From the NCBI RefSeq assembly GCF_014648815.1, contig NZ_BMRV01000007.1, positions 332,732-396,731 of the forward strand: 64,000 nucleotides of DNA, written 5' to 3'. This DNA is from Streptomyces flaveolus (lineage in GTDB: Bacteria > Actinomycetota > Actinomycetes > Streptomycetales > Streptomycetaceae). A program made the position numbers and the translations under genes. Positions 57,880 through 64,000 of this stretch are shown here, one piece after another. The notes under the pieces are model-generated. The model was not told where the DNA came from. It saw only the letters and a list, made by a program, of their open reading frames with translations, and did not search any database. The stretch's first letter is position 1; each line of letters opens with the position of its first letter.

Positions 57880-59307
57880 TCAGTCGTCGCCGTCGGGAGC
57901 GGTCACCCGCCAGCGGTCGTGCGGATGCCGGCGCAGGTACAGGACGTAGTGGAGGACCGCCGCCGCGATGACGCCGCCGGCGATGGCGAGGTCACGTCCG
58001 GCCTGCTGGTACAGGACGTATCCGACCGAGGCGAGCACCACGACGGGTGCCAGGGGCCACAGGGGCATGCGCCAGGCCGGACGGTCGCGCAGCGGCGCCC
58101 GGCGGGCGGCCAGCGCGGCCAGCGCGAGCAGGACGTAGACCACGGCGAGGATCGCGCCGGTGGCCTCGTACAGCGTCGACAGGTCGGCGAAGCAGGCCAG
58201 TGCCGCCCCGGGCAGGCTGATGACCAGCGTGGCGACCCAGGGCGAGCCGAAACGGGGGTGGAGGCGGGTCAGCGCACGGTTGACCGGCTCCGGCCAGGCC
58301 CGGTCCCGGCCCGAGGCGTACACGACCCGGGCGTTCTGCAGCACCATCACCAGAACCGCGTTGAGGATGGCCAGTGCGACGCACAGGTCGATGACCGTGG
58401 CCGTGGTGTCGCCCGCCCAGCCGCGCACCAGGTCGGAGAAGGTGGCCGTGGCCAACGTGTCCGTCGACGCGGTCCCCAGCACGGCCGCGACCGTGGGCAC
58501 GACGATGACGGCGGCGCCGATGAACAACGACCAGAACACAGTGCGCGCCACGTTGCGGCGGGGCCGGTGGATCTCCTCCGCGAGATAGGCGGCGGTGCCG
58601 AAGCCGTTGACCACGAACATCGCGGCGGCGAGCCCGGAGACGAGGAGGCCCATGGTGAACGTCGCCTGCCCGGCCGTGGCCTCGGACACCTCGGGGTGCA
58701 CGAGCACCGACGGGGAACGCTGGGTGTGTGCCAGGCCGAGGACGGCCACCACGACGGCGGCCACCACTTCCAGGACCAGGAAGGCTCCGGTCACCAGAGC
58801 GTTCGACTTGACGTCCAGCACGGCCGTCGCGATCGCCAGGAGCATGACGGCGCAGCCGGCGACTCGAGGGTCCACCTGTACGAGGCCGGCGAGGTAGTCG
58901 GCCGTGCCCAGGGCGATCACCGGGGGGATGACCACGAGCATCGCGATGGTCATCGCGAAGGTCACCCAGCCGAGGAACCGGCCCAGCAGCGCGTCGACCA
59001 TGGCGTACTCGCCACCGGAACTCGGGGTGAGGGTGCCCAGTTCGGCGTAGCACGCGCCGACCGCGATCGAGATGACGATCCCGACGACGATGGTCAGCGG
59101 AGCTCCTGTGCCCTGCCCGGCGAACAGCTCCGGGACGAGGATGAACAGCGACGAGGCGGGCGTGATGCAGGACAGCGTGAGCAGGACGGCGCCCACGGGG
59201 CCGAGGACCCGTGCGAGGGCGGCGGGTTCCGTGGTGCCGTCGGACGCGGCGGGTGCGGGCGTCGGTGGGGAGGCGCCGTGCGGTGTGTCGGCAGGTAGGT
59301 GCGTCAT
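57880..59307 (-). CDS. APC family amino acid/polyamine permease
   Basis: A 475-residue permease with twelve predicted membrane helices. Markers are LGPVGAVLLTLSCITPASSL, AELGTLTPSSGGEYAMVDAL and a GFGTAAYLAEEIHRPRRNVAR segment (the conserved E-R-P region after helix 6). The Arg/His-rich C-terminus is cytoplasmic. It is first in an operon with the amidohydrolase. The promoter region carries TTGAAC-type dyads bound probably by the divergent TetR protein. Confidence 0.9.
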   Translation of the reverse strand: MTHLPADTPHGASPPTPAPAASDGTTEPAALARVLGPVGAVLLTLSCITPASSLFILVPELFAGQGTGAPLTIVVGIVISIAVGACYAELGTLTPSSGGEYAMVDALLGRFLGWVTFAMTIAMLVVIPPVIALGTADYLAGLVQVDPRVAGCAVMLLAIATAVLDVKSNALVTGAFLVLEVVAAVVVAVLGLAHTQRSPSVLVHPEVSEATAGQATFTMGLLVSGLAAAMFVVNGFGTAAYLAEEIHRPRRNVARTVFWSLFIGAAVIVVPTVAAVLGTASTDTLATATFSDLVRGWAGDTTATVIDLCVALAILNAVLVMVLQNARVVYASGRDRAWPEPVNRALTRLHPRFGSPWVATLVISLPGAALACFADLSTLYEATGAILAVVYVLLALAALAARRAPLRDRPAWRMPLWPLAPVVVLASVGYVLYQQAGRDLAIAGGVIAAAVLHYVLYLRRHPHDRWRVTAPDGDD

Positions 59308-59371
59308 GGAGGTGCGTCCCCGGGGATCGGGCGGCTGGCCGCTGGCGGAGGGAGCAGGAGGGGAGATCTTC

Positions 59372-59388
59372 CTTGAACACGGTTCAAG
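59372..59388. promoter_or_regulatory. Operator CTTGAAC-N3-GTTCAAG (permease side)
   Basis: A perfect 17-bp dyad with a 3-nt centre, 65 bp before the permease start. An extra half site TTTGAAC lies immediately downstream (59393-59399). The same dyad recurs at 59462. Confidence 0.75.
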
Positions 59389-59461
59389 TAAGTTTGAACG
59401 TCATACAAGATGTGGAAGATGGGGGCGCCCTGTCAATAGCCCGGCCGAGACCTCTCGCATT

Positions 59462-59476
59462 TTGAACAGCGTTCAA
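59462..59476. promoter_or_regulatory. Operator TTGAAC-N3-GTTCAA (TetR side)
   Basis: A perfect 15-bp dyad that overlaps the probable -35 of the TetR gene (-10 TACACT at 59496-59501). It fits autorepression by TetR. Confidence 0.75.
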
Positions 59477-59508
59477 GTTCGTCGGCGTGCGTCGCTACAC
59501 TGGTCGCC

Positions 59509-60126
59509 GTGACGGCGCCAGAGGCACGACGGAGACGGGGCGGGGTGATCGCCCGTGAGCGCATGCTCGAGGAGGCGATGCGCGCCATCGCGGAGCACGG
59601 CCTGGCCGATCTCACCATGTCCGCACTCGCGGAACGCCTGGGCACCTCCGGCGGCCACATCCTGTACTACTTCGGCAGCAAGGACCGGCTGCTCCTCGAA
59701 GCGCTGCGCTGGAGCGAGGACCGGCTGACCGAGGAGCGACGGGCCCTGCTGTCGCGGCGCACCACCATCCACCGCCGCCTGGACGCCTTCCTCGAGCTGT
59801 ACCTGCCCGAGGGGCCCCGGGACTCCCGCTGGATGCTGTGGGTCGAACTGTGGGCGCGCGCCGCGGGCAACGGTGACCTGACTCAGGCGCAGGAGGAGAT
59901 CGACCTGGCCTGGCAGGAGGACCTGGAGCGGTTGCTGGCCAGAGGGGTGCGCCAGGGGCGCTTCGGCCTGCCGGAGGAAGAGGTCCCGGCGGCCGCCGAC
60001 GAACTCCTCGCACTCCTCGACGGACTCAGTACCAGGGTCGTCCTGGGGCTGCGCGGAGTCACCCGGGAAGGGGCTCTGCACACCGCGCGCCGCGCCGCCC
60101 GGAACGCCGTCCGCCCCGTCGACTGA
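59509..60126 (+). CDS. TetR/AcrR family regulator (BetI-like)
   Basis: A 205-residue repressor: RERMLEEAMRAIAEHGLADL, TMSALAERLGTSGGHILYYF, GSKDRLLLEAL, then a BetI-like ligand domain (DSRWMLWVELWARAAGNGDL, RQGRFGLPEEEVPAAADELL, LALLDGLSTRVVLG). Members of this type often regulate amine, purine or polyamine metabolism. It lies 201 bp from the divergent permease gene with two matched operators between. The GTG is 7 nt past the -10, implying a leaderless mRNA. Confidence 0.9.
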   Translation: MTAPEARRRRGGVIARERMLEEAMRAIAEHGLADLTMSALAERLGTSGGHILYYFGSKDRLLLEALRWSEDRLTEERRALLSRRTTIHRRLDAFLELYLPEGPRDSRWMLWVELWARAAGNGDLTQAQEEIDLAWQEDLERLLARGVRQGRFGLPEEEVPAAADELLALLDGLSTRVVLGLRGVTREGALHTARRAARNAVRPVD

Positions 60127-60212
60127 CGCCGGTCCCTGCCCCGGACGAACCGACGCCCGGACGGCCCGACGCCGGTCCGGGTCGCCCCGCCCGTACGAAC
60201 GACTGGAGCGAC

Positions 60213-60759
60213 ATGCGCGCACGGCCCGCTCTCACCCTCATCCTCACCTTCGCGGCCCTGGCCACCGGATGCGCGGCGGAGACGCGAGAGCCTGAAGAGG
60301 CGCGGGACGGAGGGACGCCCTCCGTGTCACGGCCCCCCGCATGGGAGGGCAAGGGCGACGCGGAAGCGGCGATGAAGCGAGCCACGCGCGCGCTGAACGC
60401 GGTCGAACCCGACAGCGCCTCGCGCGAGGACTCGGGCACGGCGGCGTTGGTGGACGGGCTGGACAGAACCTTCAGGGTGCAAGGCGACCGGCCCTACACC
60501 TTCGACATCGCCTGTCAGGCAGCGGCGCCGCACACCGTCGCCCTCACCCTCGCGCGTGGTGACGCGGAGAGCGGAGTGGGAGGTGGAGTGCGGCGACCAT
60601 GAGGCCGACCAGTTCACCATCCCCGCCGGATCTCCCTTCACCGCCGAGGTCACGCCGGCGGGGGAGGGCACCGACGGCCTCGTCCTGTGGCGACTCGACA
60701 CCGTCGCCCCCGAGGACGTGCAGGACTGCGACGACGACATCACGGAGTGCGGGAGCTGA
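60213..60759 (+). pseudogene. Lipoprotein gene broken by a 7-nt tandem duplication
   Basis: The first part (130 codons) encodes a lipoprotein: lipobox LATGC (Cys about 20) and FDIACQAAAPHTVALTLARG. After RGDAE it shifts into nonsense and stops. The intended continuation (EVECGDHEADQFTIPAGSPF, VLWRLDTVAPEDVQDCDDDI) lies in another frame. At the junction GCGGAGA (60564-60570) is followed directly by GCGGAGT (60571-60577); removing seven bases restores one frame of about 180 codons. It could also be a sequencing error. Confidence 0.7.
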
Positions 60760-60823
60760 AGGTGCACCGGCCGTCGCGCGGGTCGTCGCCGGCAGGCAAC
60801 GGAGGGCGAGCGCGCCGCGGCGG

Positions 60824-61654
60824 CTACGACCTCACGAATGCCAGGAGGTCGGGATTGAGGACCTCGGGATGAGTCGCGAGCATCCCGTGCGGCAGACCTT
60901 CGTACGACTTCAGGCTGCTGTTCCGGAGCAGTTCCGCCGACAGCGGCGCCGAGTCCGGGTAGGGCACGACCTGGTCGTCCGTCCCGTGTGCGACGAGGAC
61001 CGGGACGTCGATCTGCTTGAGGTCGTCGGTGAAGTCGGTCTCGGAGAACGCGGCGATGCACTCGTAGTGGGCGTTGGCCGCGCCCATCATGCCTTGACGC
61101 CACCAGTTGTAGATCAGGCCCTGCGACACCTTTGCCCCGTCTCGGTTGAACCCGTAGAAGGGACCGGACGGTACGTCGATGTAGAACTGCGAGCGATCGG
61201 CCGCGAGGGCCGCGCGGAACTCGTCGAACACCTCGATGGGCGTACCGCCCGGGTTGCTCTCGGACTTGACCATCACGGGTGGGACCGCCCCGGCGAGCAC
61301 GGCCTTCGCGACCCGTCCGGGCTTGGCGCGTGCCACGTAGCGGGCGACCTCGCCGCCACCGGTCGAGTGCCCGATGTGCACGGCGTCCTTGAGATCGAGG
61401 GCATCGGTCACCGCCGCGACGTCGGCGGCATAGGTGTCCATGTCGTGGCCCGCGGAGGACTGGGTGGAGCGCCCGTGCCCGCGTCGGTCGTGGGCGATCA
61501 CGCGATAGCCGTGGGACAGGAAGAACAACATCTGGTTGTCCCAGTCGTCTGCGCTGAGCGGCCAGCCGTGGTGGAAGACGATCGGCAGGCCGTCGCGCGG
61601 ACCCCAGTCCTTGTAGAAGATGCTCGTACCGTCGGAGGTCGTGACCGTACCCAT
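60824..61654 (-). CDS. Alpha/beta hydrolase, non-heme chloroperoxidase-like
   Basis: A 276-residue hydrolase: SIFYKDWGPRDGLPIVFHHG, oxyanion HGWP, nucleophile GHSTGGGEVARYVAR (Ser about 98), acid in AHGTDDQVVPY and His in GLPHGML. GHSTGGGE with FFLSHGYRVIAHDRRGHGRS is the cofactor-free haloperoxidase/perhydrolase subgroup (BPO-A2, CPO-T types). It is likely an esterase with perhydrolase side activity. GGAAGGA precedes the ATG by about 7 nt. Confidence 0.93.
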   Translation of the reverse strand: MGTVTTSDGTSIFYKDWGPRDGLPIVFHHGWPLSADDWDNQMLFFLSHGYRVIAHDRRGHGRSTQSSAGHDMDTYAADVAAVTDALDLKDAVHIGHSTGGGEVARYVARAKPGRVAKAVLAGAVPPVMVKSESNPGGTPIEVFDEFRAALAADRSQFYIDVPSGPFYGFNRDGAKVSQGLIYNWWRQGMMGAANAHYECIAAFSETDFTDDLKQIDVPVLVAHGTDDQVVPYPDSAPLSAELLRNSSLKSYEGLPHGMLATHPEVLNPDLLAFVRS

Positions 61655-62409
61655 TGCTGATCCTTCCGCTTGACTTGGCGAAGCGGCCGGGTGTCGAGCG
61701 TCGCTCCAGCGCCAGGCGCGAGCGAGGAGGACCCATGGCCTGAGAGGACGGCGCGGCCCGCGGGCCTCGGCCGACCGCACACCGACGAGCCTACGCCTGT
61801 GTCCGCCGTGCCTCATGTCCACGGGCTGCCACCGAGCGGGCTCGCGCCCCGGACGTCGAGAGGCCGCACCGAAGGGGGGCGACGCCCCGGTCACGGTCAG
61901 GACCGGCGCCGATCAGGCTGCCGCGCCCCAGGAGAGGTCTCGGGGAGAGCGGCCTGCGGCACCGGGACGTGTCCCTCCCGCCTGGGCCGGCGCCGTCGAG
62001 CACCTGCCCCTGGCTCAGGGACCGGATCTCCGATTGCCCGTCACCCGCCGACTCGGGTTGCCGTCCGCCACACCGGCGGACGGCAGCCCTTCCCCGGCCC
62101 GCGCCGGGGCGGGCGAGCGCCACCTCGGCCGACAGCCTTCTGACGCCGCTCGCGAAGCTGGAGCGGACGCGCGGGCCGTCTCCGGCGAGCTTGATGCTCG
62201 CGAAACGCGGAACACCCCTGGTCCGGCTCCCGCGTGTCCTCGACGCCCAGTCGCTCCGCGGACACATTGACGTCGAAGAACCCGGGCCGCCTCTCGTCGA
62301 CGTGGGAGGAGAGACGGAGCATCAACGCGCGGAACGTGCGGAGTTCAGCCGGGGAGGGCAGCTCCGCCAACTCGATCACACGTCCGACCGGACGCGCTCG
62401 CGACTCCCC
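61655..62409. other. Stretch without a convincing gene; possible decayed coding remnant
   Basis: About 750 bases. Most frames are Arg/Gly/Pro-rich noise. On the minus strand, from about 62379 to 62220, a frame reads IELAELPSPAELRTFRALML, RLSSHVDERRPGFFDVNVSA, which looks protein-like, and a neighbouring frame continues FASIKLAGDGPRVRSSFASG. This may be a decayed or frameshifted gene downstream of the ketopantoate-reductase-like gene. I cannot name a family. Confidence 0.4.
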
Positions 62410-63333
62410 TCAGTCGGCTTCCAGTTCGCTCACCAGGCGTGCCGTGAGCGGCACGGGGATGCCGTGTCGCCGTGCCGCTCGCAGTACGGCTCCGCCGATC
62501 GCGTCGAGTTCCAGCGGGCGGCCCGCTTCCGCGTCGCGCTGCATCGAGGACTTGCTGCCGGCCGGGAAGGCGTCGTAGCGCGTCAGGATCCGGGCGGCGT
62601 CGCTCTGCCCGCCGCAGGCCCTGCTGACGGCGGCGGTCTCCTCGACCAGGGCCGCCAGCTCCTCGCGTCGTTCGGACCGGACGGCGCCGATCGGCAGGCC
62701 GTAGCGGGTGGTGAGGAGGGCGAAGGGGGCCAGGAAAGCCAGCTTGGCCCACAGGACGGCGTTCTCGTCCGGGAGGACGCGGGTGTCCGCGCCGGCGGCG
62801 GTGAGCAAGGTGGCGAGCGGGACGGCGGGCTCGTGCCGGAGCGCCAGGTCGATCTCGAGGAACGGGCTGCCGTGTTCGACGACCCCCGGGGCGGTACGCG
62901 TGGACTCGACGCGGACCACCGCCGGCACCACCCGTCCCTGGCCGTAGCGGGTCCGCAAGGTGTCCACGTGCTCGACGCCGTTGAGCAGCGGCAGAACGAG
63001 GCCGTCGGCGAGAAGACGGGGCGGGACGCGGTCGAGTGCCGCGTCGAGCGCGGTCTGCTTGACCGTCACCAGGCACAGGTCGACGGGCTCGCGCAGGGCG
63101 GTGTCCGCGTCGACCTCGGCGGTGAAGTCGCCGAACCGGCCGCTGCGCACGCGGATGCCACCGCGGCGCAGGGTGTCCGCCGTCTCCTCGCCGGCGATGC
63201 AGGTCACCTGGTGTCCGGCGCGGGAGAGCAGCGCGGCGAGCAGGCCGCCGACCCCTCCGGGGCCGAGCACGGCCACTCTCGCGCGGGGCGGGACGAGGCC
63301 GGAGTCGCTGATGTGCGGTGCGGTGCGGTGCAT
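62410..63333 (-). CDS. Ketopantoate reductase family protein (ApbA/PanE)
   Basis: A 307-residue NADPH-binding oxidoreductase: VAVLGPGGVGGLLAALLSRA (GxGxxG), VTVKQTALDAAL, NGVEHVDTLR, WAKLAFLAPFALLTTRYGLP and SSMQRDAEAGRPLELDAIGG. The Lys in VTVKQ, Asn in NG and the SSM/D-RP-E motif are the PanE catalytic and substrate sites. Such proteins reduce 2-dehydropantoate or related 2-oxo acids. The primary panE may be elsewhere, since no coenzyme A gene is adjacent. Confidence 0.88.
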   Translation of the reverse strand: MHRTAPHISDSGLVPPRARVAVLGPGGVGGLLAALLSRAGHQVTCIAGEETADTLRRGGIRVRSGRFGDFTAEVDADTALREPVDLCLVTVKQTALDAALDRVPPRLLADGLVLPLLNGVEHVDTLRTRYGQGRVVPAVVRVESTRTAPGVVEHGSPFLEIDLALRHEPAVPLATLLTAAGADTRVLPDENAVLWAKLAFLAPFALLTTRYGLPIGAVRSERREELAALVEETAAVSRACGGQSDAARILTRYDAFPAGSKSSMQRDAEAGRPLELDAIGGAVLRAARRHGIPVPLTARLVSELEAD

Positions 63334-63665
63334 GGGGGTCCTCTCGGTTCATCGTGGTCGACACCCGTCCCGCTGCCTCAGCCACGTCCGGACGCGGCCT
63401 GGGCGGGGGACGGGTTGCCGCCTTGGGCCCGAGGTGATCATCGGTGCGGCCGGGAGGCACGTCAATCCTCCGGTCTCCTTGCGAGCCCCTAGGTTCCGTC
63501 CGTTCGCCGGCGGAGCACCGGTCGTGCACTCCTGGTCGATCCGCCCGCACTTTCCGGACCTAACGTGCGGATTGACGGACTCGTCGGGCAGCGCCTCACG
63601 CGCTCGTCGGGTCCGGTTCCGCCGGGCCGGTCCGGCGCGTCCCGTGTTTTCCCAGGAGGTTGTTG
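63334..63665. other. Divergent promoter region
   Basis: About 330 bases between divergent genes. CCGCAC-N14-GTGCGG (63545-63570) is a perfect 6-bp-arm inverted repeat and may be an operator for either side. Nothing else is recognised. Confidence 0.4.
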
Positions 63666-64000
63666 TGTCAGACGTCTTCGAGCCGGTTCAGCCGGTGCTG
63701 GAGCCCGCGGCGGCGGCGTTCGCCGAGGCGACGGCGAACCCGCCCTATCTGTTCGACCTGGCGCCGGCGGAGGGTCGCAAGGCCGTCGACGAGGTGCAGT
63801 CCGGCGAGATCGCCAAGCCGGACGTCGACGAGGAGTGGATCACCGTCTCCGGCGGTCCGACGGGCAGCGTCCGCGCCCGCATCGTCAGGCCTGCAGGGGC
63901 CGACGGCACCCTGCCGGTCATCCTCTACATCCACGGCGCCGGCTGGGTGTTCGGCAACGCCCACACCCACGACCGCCTGGTGCGCGAACTGGCCGTCGGC
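63666..64000 (+). CDS. Alpha/beta hydrolase fold-3 protein, truncated by the window end
   Basis: The first 111 residues of a hormone-sensitive-lipase-type hydrolase. The oxyanion motif LPVILYIHGAGWVFGNAHTH (HGAGW for HGGGW) and the preceding strand region are visible; the nucleophile and the rest lie outside the window. The GTG start is supported by AGGAGG 6 nt upstream. It is divergent from the ketopantoate-reductase-like gene. Confidence 0.85.

Noticed and set aside
1..64000. CRISPR arrays, tRNA genes, insertion sequences, prophage
   Set aside because: No regularly spaced repeats, no cloverleaf-like stretches noticed, no transposase, integrase or phage structural domains in any translated frame.

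Overview
The window is chromosomal DNA of a Streptomyces-type actinomycete. The evidence is very high GC with strong G/C third-position bias, frequent GTG/TTG starts, many 4-base stop/start overlaps, and Streptomyces-style families (DUF4865, DUF6643, Rv1733c, TerD, SpoIIE/HATPase regulators, SCO5918-like). I recognised no tRNA, rRNA, insertion sequence, phage module or CRISPR array. The species cannot be named from the sequence alone.

Layout. 1-4.7 kb: tail of a SIS-domain sugar isomerase, class II aldolase, RlmG/RsmC-like rRNA methyltransferase, AlkB, a ROK regulator and a VOC protein. 4.7-9.7 kb: DUF4865 with its TetR regulator, then a SHOCT/ATPase/FtsX-type permease export operon ending in a strong hairpin. 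9.7-14.2 kb: an intergenic direct repeat, a HATPase regulator, a cysteine-synthase-like enzyme, an SRPBCC protein and a DeoR repressor. 14.4-21.7 kb: a multi-membrane alpha/beta hydrolase, a beta-helix/AAA ATPase fusion, Rv1733c- and MOSC-family proteins, and DUF6643. 21.9-29.5 kb: TerD protein, HpnB-like glycosyltransferase, racemase, O-antigen-ligase-like protein, Lnt and NUDIX.

29.5-33.9 kb is a putative 3-hydroxybutyrate cluster: dehydrogenase, GAF/PucR regulator and MHS transporter. The two structural promoters carry the same box, GAACTATGG-N9-ACATG, exactly 21 nt from the -10. 34.1-37.8 kb holds a PAS/GAF/SpoIIE/HATPase protein whose phosphatase metal ligands are largely replaced, then an imine-reductase-like enzyme divergent from HxlR across a perfect inverted repeat.

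37.8-43.6 kb is a divergent pyroglutamate module. pxpABC (5-oxoprolinase) faces DUF969-DUF979-pcp-DUF2891. Each promoter carries a GATnGTTGAACGATn palindrome inside an 18-nt -35/-10 spacer. This looks like a system for importing pyroglutamyl peptides, cleaving off pyroglutamate and opening it to glutamate. 43.7-53 kb holds AraC, a LuxR remnant, an orphan solute-binding lipoprotein, Dps-like and AhpD-like proteins, pirin, a serine hydrolase, a carboxylesterase and GNAT.

53.4-56.1 kb is a cold-shock cluster: CspA, DEAD-box helicase, CBS protein and SCO5918-like protein. 56.1-60.1 kb has a YtcJ-like amidohydrolase and an APC permease divergent from a TetR gene, with TTGAAC-N3-GTTCAA operators. 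60.2-64 kb has a lipoprotein gene broken by a 7-nt tandem duplication, a haloperoxidase-like hydrolase, a poorly coding stretch, a ketopantoate-reductase-like protein and an alpha/beta hydrolase cut by the window end. Several genes (TetR at 5.9 kb, racemase, lnt, NUDIX, dehydrogenase, pxpA, TetR at 59.5 kb) have a -10 hexamer 6-7 nt before the start codon, as in leaderless transcripts.
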